In this document: positions 1 to 10,284 of the stretch, piece after piece
Position numbering within the stretch: the stretch's first letter is position 1
Layout: every line of letters starts with the position of its first letter
DNA from: Morchella semilibera
Taxonomy: Eukaryota > Ascomycota > Pezizomycetes > Pezizales > Morchellaceae
DNA length: 64,000 nt
Reading direction: 5' to 3'
Assembly (NCBI GenBank): GCA_009192285.1
Contig: CM018604.1
Coordinates: 372,001-436,000 of the forward strand
Program-made: the position numbers and the translations under genes
The notes under the pieces: generated by a model
Told to the model about the DNA's origin: nothing
Databases searched by the model: none
What the model saw: the letters and a program-made list of their open reading frames with translations, nothing else

Positions 1-116
1 GTTACTTCTGAACTTTGGTCAATAATAGTTCTAACATACATATTGCATCAGGTGAACTGGTTTGTACCGATCCCTTGGCGAAAAACATCTGTAACCACTG
101 TAATAACAATAGATAG

Positions 117-1184
117 GTTTCGATGAGTGAGATAGGCATTTTCGATATTAACTCTATCGCCGCCGGCGGAACATGGTATAATCAAACCGCCACAGGTGAC
201 GTTCCCAGCCCGCGTGTAGATTTCTGCATGGTTATTGTCTCCGCGCCCGATAACTCCAGCCACAATATGTAAGTCTCCTATTTTATCACCATTGTATATA
301 CCTGCACTAAACCAATATATCAAGCTTTATATATGGGGGTTGGGATGGCGTTAACAACTTTGACCAAGTCTACGTTCTCTCGATACCCTCCTTCCGGTGG
401 ATTAAGATCTTTGAAGGGAAAGACGAACGTCGCTCTCACACTTGTCATGTTGTCGGTAATAGACAACTCATGACTATTGGCGGCCGCCGGGGAAGGACGC
501 TACCGGGCGAATGTGACTGGCAACCAAACACGATTTCGTTATTTGATATGGTGGCATTGAATTGGGTTCCAGAGTATAAGCCGAATGGGACAGAATGGGA
601 GGTTCCAAAGCTTGTCTCTGACAAAATTGGTGGAGGGTAAGGAGTGAAAAATCCGGACCTTGAATTAAAATATCTGATCAGGATTGTATAGACCTAGTGG
701 AAACGCAACTATAAGAGCACCAGAAACATGGGCCTCGGGGCTCGAGGCAATATTTACTTCCAACGGAACCCCCTCTGCCTCAGAATCCTCGCCCTTAGAG
801 CCCACCAGGAAAACCCTTCCGAAATCCGCGGTAATTGGCCTTTCCGTTAGTCTTTCTCTTGCGGTACTTCTCGCCATGTTTATAATATACCGTATCTACC
901 ATCATTTCTACATCAAAGGCTCCAGCCCCTATTCTGAAACCGCAGAGCCGGAGCTCCCTACAAAAACTTCCCCTCCTAGTGGGATTTTTCAGGAGTTTCT
1001 TAGTAGCCTTGGGATGCAGAAGTCGGGCACAGGGGAAAAATCTACCCGTTATCCAGCTTACGGCTGGAGAATGAGGGGAGGTGACAGGCACCCTTTTGAA
1101 GTGTCGTGTGAGGGGGTTAACGGGGGAAACAGTCTGGCTGCAGGAACTCCTGTTGTAGAGAAGCCTGAGGGGAACTGGATTTGA
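117..1184 (+). CDS. Kelch-repeat protein with C-terminal membrane anchor (3' part)
   Basis: The gene enters from the left edge, so the N-terminus is missing. Visible exons are 117-268, 325-636 and 692-1184; introns 269-324 and 637-691 are GT..AG and keep frame. The first exon encodes a Kelch blade (TWYNQTATGDVPSPR, then FCMVIVSAP), joined by splicing to NIFIYGGWDG, the classic Kelch Gly-Gly signature. A further blade-like stretch follows (VLSIPSFRWIKIFEG, then RRSHTCHVV). After a Ser/Thr/Pro-rich stretch comes one hydrophobic helix (VIGLSVSLSLAVLLAMFIIY) and a cytoplasmic tail of about 95 residues. Many filamentous fungi have such type I membrane proteins with an extracellular beta-propeller; their ligand is generally unknown. 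An acceptor at 116 starts the first clear exon; an upstream open stretch at 1-52 may be the previous exon, but I could not settle its donor. Confidence 0.8.
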
Positions 1185-1818
1185 TTCTATATGATCAAGA
1201 GTTTCCTTTTATTCTGCCTAATTTCTAATTTGATACTGGCTATTGATTGTATGCATATTATGCATGTATTGTTGTGTGGTTGTGTGGTTATGCGGGCATC
1301 GTTTTCTTCTCTCTTCTACCTATGGCATCCGAGATGTATTTCTTCCACGAGTATCTACATATCCTATGAATTGAATGAGTTAGGACTGAATTAATGAGCT
1401 TCTTTTATCCTTTTTGTTGATCTACGAGCTCACCGTGATGAAGTATCCCTTGGCTGGGCCGCAACATTTCCAGTATATAAACGCTGGTAAAGTCAATGGC
1501 TACACCTCATGTCTAAGAAACCTATTTCACTAAAAATCGATTGATTGTGATATATCCTCGAGCTCACGCCATAGGTTAAATGAGGGAGGTCATCATCCGG
1601 GATGCAGGCCAGGCTTTATAGGGTATCATAGTTAATTTGTTTTGAGCACAGCATGCTCAGCTTCTTCGTTTACTCTGAGAGATTTTCCCTTGAAATACAT
1701 TAGGTTTACGTACTTACTTGATAAGGGTCAAAATTCAAGAATCGAGTGAGGGCATATGATCCTACGACAAACTTAGTAGAAATTGAGTTAAAAAGCTCCG
1801 TCGGTTAACGGGAAACAT
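1185..1818. other. Intergenic, no gene seen
   Basis: This is the 3' flank of the Kelch gene and the 5' flank of the tRNA pair. It holds only short open frames without recognisable protein character. No repeat or RNA gene is evident. Confidence 0.6.
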
Positions 1819-1901
1819 GATTCAGTGGTGTAGTGGTATCACGGGCGCTTGCCATTCAATATGAATTGCGCCCGACCCGGGTTCGATTCCCGGCTGATTC
1901 A
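1819..1901 (+). tRNA. tRNA-Gly (anticodon GCC) with 12-nt intron
   Basis: The cloverleaf can be drawn by hand. The acceptor is GATTCAG/CTGATTC with discriminator A, the D-stem is GTG/CAC, the anticodon stem GGCGC/GCGCC, and the T-arm CCGGG-TTCGATT-CCCGG with a perfect B box. The anticodon loop reads TTGCCA, then a 12-nt intron at the canonical position after base 37, then T. Positions 3 and 70 form a T-T mismatch. The exons are identical to those of the tRNA-Gly at 56819-56902, but the introns differ. The initiator tRNA-Met starts 4 nt downstream with no T-run between them. Confidence 0.93.
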
Positions 1902-1905
1902 TTCA

Positions 1906-1977
1906 AGCAACATGGCGCAGCGGAAGCGCGCCGGGCTCATAACCCGGAGGTCCCCCGATCGAAACGGGGTGTTGCTA
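1906..1977 (+). tRNA. Initiator tRNA-Met (CAT)
   Basis: The seven-bp acceptor AGCAACA/TGTTGCT begins with the A1-U72 pair that marks eukaryotic initiators. The anticodon stem ends in three G-C pairs (GGGCTCATAACCC), and the T-loop reads GATCGAAAC in place of TTC, so A54 replaces T54. These three identity features separate it from elongator tRNA-Met. There is no intron. It lies 4 nt after tRNA-Gly and is followed by eight T, so the pair probably gives one dimeric Pol III transcript. The atypical T-loop weakens the B box, which would make dependence on the upstream tRNA promoter useful. Confidence 0.95.
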
Positions 1978-1982
1978 AAACA

Positions 1983-1990
1983 TTTTTTTT
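1983..1990 (+). terminator. RNA polymerase III terminator of the tRNA pair
   Basis: A run of eight T lies 5 nt after the tRNA-Met 3' end. No comparable T-run separates the two tRNAs, so this is the only evident terminator for both. Confidence 0.8.
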
Positions 1991-4049
1991 CCACCCCATG
2001 CATGACCTGACCTCTAATCTCATGATGGAGGCGAGTATGGAGAATTCAATCATCATCCATCACTCGACAAGCAGATCCCGTGACTGCCAAGACATTCACT
2101 GCCACGTTCAATTATTCGGGGTCAACATTCCTGTGCAGGCTGTGTCAGCGCCAGTCTGGTTGAGAATTATAGGTATTACCAGGTATGTTGTGTTTCAACC
2201 TTTATTTAAGCTATAATTACTGTAGGTCATTCCTTCTCGCTACCGTACTTATTTACTAGAGTGGATCTTATATGGATGTAGAAAGATCTGCGTAGCTTAG
2301 GAGATCGTGACGAGTTATTATGCCACCCGTACCCTTGTGATTGAATCATGCCCAGAGTTCCAATTTTAGCCCTTGGTTTGTAAATAAATATGCAGACAAG
2401 CAATAACTGACAGGATATAGGCTTGTGTAGCTGATTGAGACATTCGCTTAAATGATAAGTACTTGGCTATATACATGTAGGTACATGTATTGGATATGCA
2501 GGAATCCGTGTCTCCAACTTTGACGTGACTGTGGCCAACATTTTCCCTAATTCGTGGTGCGGCAATGCGGGAGGCTAGGCCAAGTTGTATTTGGGTATCC
2601 GTGGCCCTTGCCCCTAAAGATATCAACACGAAGTACTTCCAGGTTTTTTTTTTGTGAATAGTGTAGCCAGCTAAGGGAGTGGAAGGGACAGAGGGCAGTA
2701 CACTAACATGACCCATCATTAGGGATTCTCTACAACCCCGGAGACACTCACACAATACCATAGAGGCATAACCCAACTCTTTTTACATTAAAAGCTCAAG
2801 TCCCTTCTACCGTAGCTATCCGCTGTCAGCCTTGCCCGACGCCGATATGGCTACTTACATGTAAGTATCTATTCACTACTAGCACCGACTGACCAGCTTC
2901 TGGCCCTAGACCGAATACCAGAGCATCGTGAATTAATAGGGGCACGGAATGCGTCAAGAGTGGGGATATCCCTACGCTAGAGATATATATCTCCACACTA
3001 GAACCTACATACCTATTGGCGGAACTTACGACCCACAGCTTATACGCATATTAATAATCCCCCATCTAGGTCTCAATCGACACCCCGCCATTCCTCTGAT
3101 TACTCCAACAAACCCGTGACTGCATCCAACCAATGCAACTGTGCTTGTAGACAATATGACTACTTATGGGGGAGAGTGCATTTTATGTAACCCAGTTATT
3201 GACATATGACTCTCTGATACTGAAACAAGCTTTGTGGCTTTTGGCGCGCTTGATTCTTGTTATCTTGGCCCGCTACTAAATAAAGATGGGGGGGAGTGGG
3301 AGATAAAACATCGTTACTGTTTCCGGGTTAGCGTGGTCTAAGTTAGTTGCATGGCATGAAGTTAGTCCAATGGAACATCTTTTTTCCGTTGCTTACATGT
3401 AGTTACTGGTTGTTCACATGAAATCACTCGGTTCCCTGGCCATGGCTCAAATGATCGATTTGAAAATTATAGCACTGGACACGTCATGTCTGACACTTTT
3501 CCCTTGTCAATTCATTTATAACTTTCTAAACGTCACCTCCCAGTCCACAAGCCAATAACGCTTATATCTATCAACTTTTGATCACATCCCGACCTTCCAA
3601 CTAATGATTAACCTAGCTCATTATATCCAATCTAATCAATGAAATCCAACAGGTTTCCCGTTATATGTTACAGTCCCATCAAAGCCAAGACCAAAAAAAC
3701 AACGCCATACCGTGCAATCAGAATTAATGCCCAACCCAAGCTCCGGTTCCATGAGAGACAAAGGAAAATGACAAAGGAAACGAGAACCCCTAAAAAATCT
3801 TCAACGAACTGAATCTATCCAACTCCGATATGCAGGTCCTGAAAAGAGTTTACACCATATCTGTCGATGTCCTATCTTCCGTCGCAACCAGTGTCCAACC
3901 CCTCCCTCTACTACTCCTCTCTGTCGTTGTAGGCTGCCTTTCCAACCCCTCCGGTACAGTCCTCACCTCCGGTGGGCCCCTTATCGACCATCTTCTCGGA
4001 AGCCAACTTCTTCTATCACCTCTCACACCACTATCACCACTACCTCCAG
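1991..4049. other. Intergenic, no gene seen
   Basis: AT-rich DNA with four copies of the palindrome TACATGTA (2472, 2482, 2856, 3394). I recognise no gene up to about 3830. From 3850 to about 4110 the minus strand keeps an open frame that could be an alternative C-terminal tail of the receptor at 4050-5496 (see that entry). Confidence 0.5.
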
Positions 4050-5496
4050 TCAACGGCGTAACGGGGCTCTCCTCCAGTGGCGACACAACGTCATAATCAA
4101 ACCACTCCCACCACCGCCAGCGACAGGAGTAGTCCGTACTGTAGCACGGCTTTCGATGCACCGTTCGCTGGCCGCATTGCTGGGGCGGCGCTCCTTCTTC
4201 TTGCGTACTAGAACACGGAAAGCGGGGATGCAGTAGCAGATGTGCGCGCAGAGGACCTCGATTGTAGACCAAAAGACCACCGCATGTAGGGTATTGAGGG
4301 CAGGAGGTGGGTAAACAGTAGTGTCGTGAGTGAGAACGGAAAACCGTAGGATGGATGCGAAGATGGAAAGAGAGCAGAGGGCATAGATAGCGATAAATCC
4401 GTAACGTTCACGACTGCTAAGTTTTAATGTCGAGATAATGCAGAGTGGTATTGCGGAAACTGCGTAGGTTAGTTGAGTGGTTCGTGGGAACGGCCTTCGA
4501 TCGCTGGCAGTGGCGGGAAATCAATTCTGGCCCATCTGAGTATACACATATAGAAGTGCATATTACTCATCTCAGGTCGTAATTGATATTTCGGCCATTG
4601 CTAGTAGGTGCGGCATGAGGAATGAGGTACGTAGGTAGGGCCAAGCTTACTGAGTAGGTCGGTCGCAATATTGGTCCATGAGGAAGCCACAATCCAAGTC
4701 CTAGAGGTGATGTGCGTGCAGTAGTCCGATTCCATGGACCTATATTGTTTTTTGTTTTTTCGTCAGCTTTTCCTGCAAGGCAATTAATGACCAGGATTAG
4801 TGGTGGTGGTGGTGGTGGGAGGAGTAATACCAATTCCGGTTAATAGGTCTACAAAACAGTATCTGGCCAGTCAGAACTCCCGGAAAGGACAACACTGTCA
4901 ATGCTGTGGTGATGTAGAGAAGCCATCGAGACTTCCAGTTGAGTGTCGGTATGAGATCGTAGTAGAGGGAGAGGAAGGCGCCTTTGAGAACCCAGAGATG
5001 TACGGTGTAGGTTATGGAGGCCCAGAATGCTCGCTATAGTAGAAAAAAGTGGCGTTAACAAGCTGTTTATAATTCCTATATCAGGCTCTTAAATTTATAG
5101 CAATTGTATAGCTATTTCTCTTATAATCTTTCGTTTCTATGGGGGGGAGAGCCGAAAGGCCCTTGAGAAAAGAGAGAGGCGCAGGCTCCGGAACAGAAAA
5201 GACCCGCCCCGATCTCTAACAGATGTTGAGCTCACCTGGAGGTATCTCTCGCCAACCGCATCCACACCACTACTCAGCTCCTCCCACGAGTTCCAAGACC
5301 ACAGAACCGTCTCAGCGGTGTTCAACAATGCAACCGCAACCAAAAAAATCTCTCCGAAATAGGCCGCCGAAAACTTCCCAATGCGCGTCTTGCGAATGAT
5401 GATGAATAGACGTACTGCCGTGAGAAAAGGAATCAGGATACCAGTCACAAGGAGAACTGCGAGGAGGCCACGAGTGTTGGTGCCTGTGCCTCTCAT
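4050..5496 (-). CDS. PTH11-type rhodopsin-domain (GPCR-like) membrane protein
   Basis: Four exons on the minus strand, 5496-5236, 5033-4831, 4739-4651 and 4459-4050, give about 320 residues with consistent intron phases. Exon 1 carries hydrophobic helices GLLAVLLVTGILIPFLTAVR and FGEIFLVAVALLNTAETVLW. Exon 2 carries the family core WVLKGAFLSLYYDL and then LFCRPINRNW. Exon 3 has ESDYCTHITSR and WTNIATDLL, and exon 4 has IPLCIISTLKLSSRERYGFI and VVFWSTIEVLCAHICYCIPA. This order matches the fungal seven-helix rhodopsin domain found in PTH11-like receptors and many uncharacterised membrane proteins; it lacks the N-terminal CFEM domain of some members. Ligand and partner are unknown. After a Gly-rich stretch the chosen frame stops at 4050, while another frame stays open to 3850 with an acidic, tail-like sequence (WFDYDVVSPLEE), so the true C-terminus is uncertain. 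Confidence 0.82.
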
Positions 5497-8232
5497 CGTG
5501 GTGGTGCGTAGCTGGATAAGTCACTTGGTCACTGCATTCAAATTGATGGTATCGCAAAACGGAAGGAAAAGGTAGCTCTGTATTGATTTTGTAAACCGGG
5601 CAAAGGATTAAAGGGAAGAAGCTATATATATTTAATGAACGAAAGAAGAGAGGGTGTGTGAGGGGGGGTGATCGTATATGACCACTACCACCACCTCCTC
5701 CTCCTCCTTCCTGACTTGAAGAGTTTCTACCTACCACCACCCCTGGTCGTATTGTCTGATCGCTATGCACATTTTTACCACCCCAGTAACTCTGTTCTCT
5801 GCACTTTCTGAGGAGGGGCCGGTGAGATACGATGATCCTTCATTGAGGCTGGGTCTGGGTTGGTGGGTTTGGGGGGGGGGGAGGGGGAAACATTACAATA
5901 TGCTAGCCAGTGTTGTAAGAGTACCCACCAGCCGCGGTACCTCTGTGGGTTCTGTGGGTTGGGTTATGGAGGGATGGAGGGATGGATGCCACTCAGGAGA
6001 TGCAGGTGCCGACAGCTAACTACATGTATGTAGATATTACGCGCCCCTTCAGCAAGTGTCAGCCACACCCACCGCGCGCCAGGGCCAGGGGTTGTCTGGT
6101 GCGGGGATCGACCTAAGATATCCGTCCATCCCACTTTAAGGAACAGGCGCTTTAAACGCGAAGGGTCATACCGTCGTTACAAGGACTTCATCTAAATTGC
6201 CATCACGGTAATTGCAACCCACTACTGCTAGACGGGTGTGATGGGGTCCCGCATTTAAGATGCCCCAGATACATGTATCTACCGGATTACAGAGTAGGTA
6301 TCCACAGAAACAGGACTTCATTCAGCTCACGTACCATTTCATGTAGGTAATACAGATTTCGCTTGTCGGGCATACTCATTAGCAGTCATTGACGGCGAAC
6401 CCTCCGATGGGACTGACAGGTGAGGCTCCTCTAAACCCCCGTCACAAACCTCTAAGCGCTTAAGCCCTACATAATCCATTCTAAGTTCCCTGAGCGCTGA
6501 AGAGCCCAATGGACTTCGCTTACTAGGAGTCTTATGGAAAGGGGGGTGGGGGCCAAGCGATTAGCTTTAGAAATCTGATTGCGCAGGTGATGTAAAGCAT
6601 ACATTCCAAAATGTGGATAGCAAAGGGACGTACACACGCGGCGCGGTGTGGAATGGCGGCCATCCCTAGAGTCAAGGTCTAGTAGAGTGCAAGATCTCGG
6701 CCCAAGGCTGAATAGTAAGACCAAAAGCCCCGAGAAACATAATTTCAAAACTCGGGACATCTGATAATACACTCCGGAAGATATCCGAGAGTTGTAGGTC
6801 TTCCAAAGATCTTGGCTTTCATGTTGATTCCTATCTCTACGAACATAAACCCCTACCAGCGCTCTGATCGTGCAGATACAGTCGTGCTTTTGATTTTAAG
6901 GTTCTATTTTCTCTTGGGTACCCTCAGCCAGAAAGCTGTTGAAAGAGGAAGGGTATTTCCCCTAACCTTATAATACCTAAATAAGTAAGTATGTAACTAC
7001 ATGTAATCGGAGAAAGAACCCGTACCAGGCTAGCAGCCTTCAACACATCCATGGAGTTAGTAGGCAACGTAAGCTACATTCTGCCTATTACCCATTCTCA
7101 CTCAAGTAAAGAAAGAGAAGGTGGATATCGCCACCAACACCAGCAGCCCCCCACGACAGGAAAGAAATTCACACCCCTAACTAACCCTAACTAACGAACC
7201 CTAACTAATATAATCGATCAAGATTGGTAATGGTACCGTCACAGAAGGAATGCCTCTTCTGCCCAAAATCTAAACTGCAAGCTAGAGCCGAAATTTATAT
7301 ATGGAACCTCGAAACCTTATATACATACATGTAATAGTAGTAGTAGTAGTAGCCGAAAGTACATGTAGGTACATGCATGTATGTGCCATATATCGAGACA
7401 GCCTTTTAAGGTTTATGCACTCGAGAGACATTGATCGGATGAACTGCGCATGCAGTTGGAACAATTGTAGGTGCAAGCTGCCCAACCAAAAACCAAAAAC
7501 CAAAGCAACTCCCCGGCGATCCACCATAGCTAGCAGTTTAGCGTGTGATTTCAATAGTTATAATTCTATATAAAGGTGAATAAGTAAAGCCAAGGCTTAC
7601 TTGCCTTGTTTTTGAGTTACATACTACTGTGTACGGAGCAGTGCCCGGGTACTGTGTGTGATGTGGCGGTGATGTTACACAATTTCTGTGATCTCTTTCT
7701 CTTAACCTACTTGGAGCGGTAAAGGAAGGGGACGGGCGTTTCTCAGTTGATGCTGAGACATGACGAGACGTCCTTCTTAGGACTTGTCAGAGGAACACAA
7801 TTGGAGGGATGAGAGGGGGAGATTATCATGGATGAAGCAAGACAAGGCATCTACGTGACGTGCCCAGCCCGCTGTTATTCTAACCTTATATGCTACAAAA
7901 CTATAAAAACTATATGTATTGAATAAGATTATCAACTGGCTACATTCACCAATAATAACGGTTTTCAAACCTTCCAAGTACCAGTGTCCGCCCGACTTAA
8001 CCCTGAATAGTTGAAAAGAAGAAGTAAAGCAAAGGTTGTTAAAAAGTTCTTTTATGCAAACACTCTAAAAGATTATACAAAGCCCCTCTCCCAACATCCC
8101 CACACCTCATTTTTTTTGAATTCACAAACCCATCATATTTTATCACATGACGCATATCCCACCCTACAAAAGAAAAAACACCCGGATCCCCTTTACAAAG
8201 ATTACGCCCTTTTCTATCTAGACTACATACAT
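5497..8232. other. Intergenic, no gene seen
   Basis: Nothing codes convincingly here. There is a G10 run near 5872, five TACATGTA palindromes (6021, 6270, 6998, 7326, 7360), and a short telomere-like stretch at about 7173-7208 with three CCCTAACTAA-type units. Confidence 0.5.
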
Positions 8233-9151
8233 CTAGTGGTGGTTCTCAGCGCCCCTGTATCCAATCAACTTCCTCCTCCCGATGATCTCTCCGACCGTGA
8301 AGAAACCAATGACCTCAGCAGCCAAAACGCCCCCGGCGACAACTTGAGCGCGGGAGACACCCTGAAGGCGCTCAAGAATGTGGCGAGGAGACAAGTTGAT
8401 GGAGGTGGTTTGCGACGAGATGTTAGAGATTGTCGCAGAAGGGGCGGAGCGGAGGCCTTTGAGGGTGTTGATTACGGGAGAAAAGGTAGTGCGGAAGGTC
8501 TCGAGCTTGCTGAGCGGGAGTTAGTGGGAACGTGGGGTTACTAATTAGGGGTGATAATAGGGGGGTTATAAGGGGTAAGGGTCAACGATAGTCAGGGGAG
8601 TCGTGGGAATTGGTGATGAGCGATGTTGATATATAGCGATTGATGACATATGAGTGATATATTGTGAGTGGGAGTGGGGGTATTTACGGAGGTGCCATCC
8701 TCTGTCCTTGGAAGACCAATTTCGACAGTTCAAGACCAACACGGCCGTAGTACTGAGCCGGAGGAATCATAGCTATCAAAACCCCATGCCAAGTTAGCAA
8801 ATGTCATTGAATTGAGGTCATCCATCCCATCCATATCATGGGGAAAACGTGATATATCCGGATAAACCTCATCAGCGACTCCGCATCACACGACAAGCAC
8901 TCACCACTGATATTATGGATCAGCTTCCCCGTTCTGCCCCCAACCTTCATCAGCGAGTTCCCAACACCGCTCGCAGCGGCACCAAGCTTGCCAGCAGCAA
9001 CCTTGACGGCGTCCTGGGCCTTCTTTGACGCTTCCTGAGCCTTCGCAGAGGCCTCGGAAGTAGTCTTGGCGGCGGTCTCTGAGGCAGTTGATGCGAAACG
9101 ACGGGCAGCCAATTGCCTGACCACGGGGCTTCGAACGAGTGAGGAGCGCAT
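8233..9151 (-). CDS. ATP20: Mitochondrial F1Fo-ATP synthase subunit g
   Basis: Three exons on the minus strand, 9151-8905, 8772-8688 and 8509-8233, encode about 202 residues. The N-terminus (MRSSLVRSPVVRQLAARRFA) is basic and Arg-rich with an RRFAS context, as in a mitochondrial presequence. An Ala/Lys-rich helical stretch follows. Splicing then gives the family core AMIPPAQYYGRVGLELSKLV with FQGQRMAPP, and the C-terminal membrane segment VVAGGVLAAEVIGFFTVGEI ends in IIGRRKLIGYRG. This matches fungal ATP synthase subunit g (ATP20), a non-catalytic Fo subunit of the inner membrane that supports dimerisation of the complex and cristae shape. Intron phases (1 and 2) join cleanly. The plus-strand open frame over exon 3 is a shadow. 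Confidence 0.92.
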
Positions 9152-10284
9152 TTCTATATGTGTTGTGGAGGTGGGGGGAGCACGACTGTGGAGGTGGTGG
9201 TTGAGGCGGGGGGGTGGAGATAAATGGGATGGTTGTTTCTTGCGATGATAGATCGGGGATTCGGGGAACTACGGTTAATTTTTTTTTCTCTTTCGTTTCA
9301 AAAGCCCGAGTGAAGGTTGTGGCGCTGTATGTGGCAGTGCGGGTGGATTAACGGCTTCTCCGAGACTAAACAGTAAGCGATAACCGGGGGTAGCTTGGCA
9401 TTAGGGTTAGGTATTACACATATTTACAGCAGATCTAATAAATTCCAGCCGGTCCCAGAAGCTACATATACCTCTCCTCAAAGCGGTTTTAAAAGCCGAA
9501 TGAACCAGTCCTGTATGGCCTAAGGTTTCCCTAGCTACTTGAAATCTTAGTTGTTACTGTTTTTAGTGTGATAAGTTGACTGTTCGCATAGCATGAATTA
9601 CTGCTACCATTACTGCTACCTTTCTCTGTGCTGATCACTTTTCGTTTGAGAGGATGTGTTTTTATTACATTTACATATTTACCACCCCGTACTACACTAC
9701 ATACATTTAAGTGTTAATACAAGTTACATGTAATTATCTATAGCAAAATCAGAACTCTAGCCTACAGGGAAGTGTTGGCCACGGTGGGCGCGAGAATGAC
9801 ACCCGTAAGGCTGTCTGACTCGAGACTACATGTAGGGTTAGGGATGGTCTGTCATCAAGATTTTTTGTGCCTGACTTCTGACTTGTTAGGGTACATACAA
9901 GCAGCCCCCCAGCATGATGACTAAACAATACCGGAACATTTACATAAAGTGCAACGGAGCCCCTTCGTCACATGCCTCGGCGGCTGTTGAGGCTCACGCG
10001 CGTTCTTCAACACCGAACTAGCCTATTCCCTTGTGATAATAGTTTTTGAACTTGTCCTCTTCCCCAGATTCCCCTACCCCACAGTCTCTCTAGACCCAGT
10101 TCTCCTTCAAACCCCCCCCCCCCCCATCATCGTCTCCCCTCTCCACATCATCATCATCTATATATAGCTAAATTGTAGTGCCTTCAACCCCTCCAGCTAG
10201 CTATCCAGCAGCAACAATAAAACAAAATCTCTTTCGCCTTATGCCGGGCTCGTGATTGTCTCCGGCCAAAGAGACTCTGTAACT
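9152..10284. other. Divergent promoter region between ATP20 and the ABC transporter
   Basis: The two genes diverge from here. It contains two TACATGTA copies (9725, 9827), a C14 run near 10112, a TATATATA box at 10159, and no coding sequence that I recognise. Confidence 0.5.
10159..10166 (+). promoter_or_regulatory. TATA box of the ABC transporter gene
   Basis: TATATATA lies about 120 nt before the chosen ATG at 10285, just after a pyrimidine-rich CATCAT stretch. The spacing is plausible for a fungal core promoter; no experimental support. Confidence 0.4.

Noticed and set aside
7173-7208. CCCTAACTAA repeats as an internal telomere
   Set aside because: Only about three imperfect units are present, too few to claim a telomeric relic.
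8011-8544. Plus-strand frame of 177 codons
   Set aside because: It is antisense to exon 3 of ATP20, whose minus-strand product has clear family sequence.
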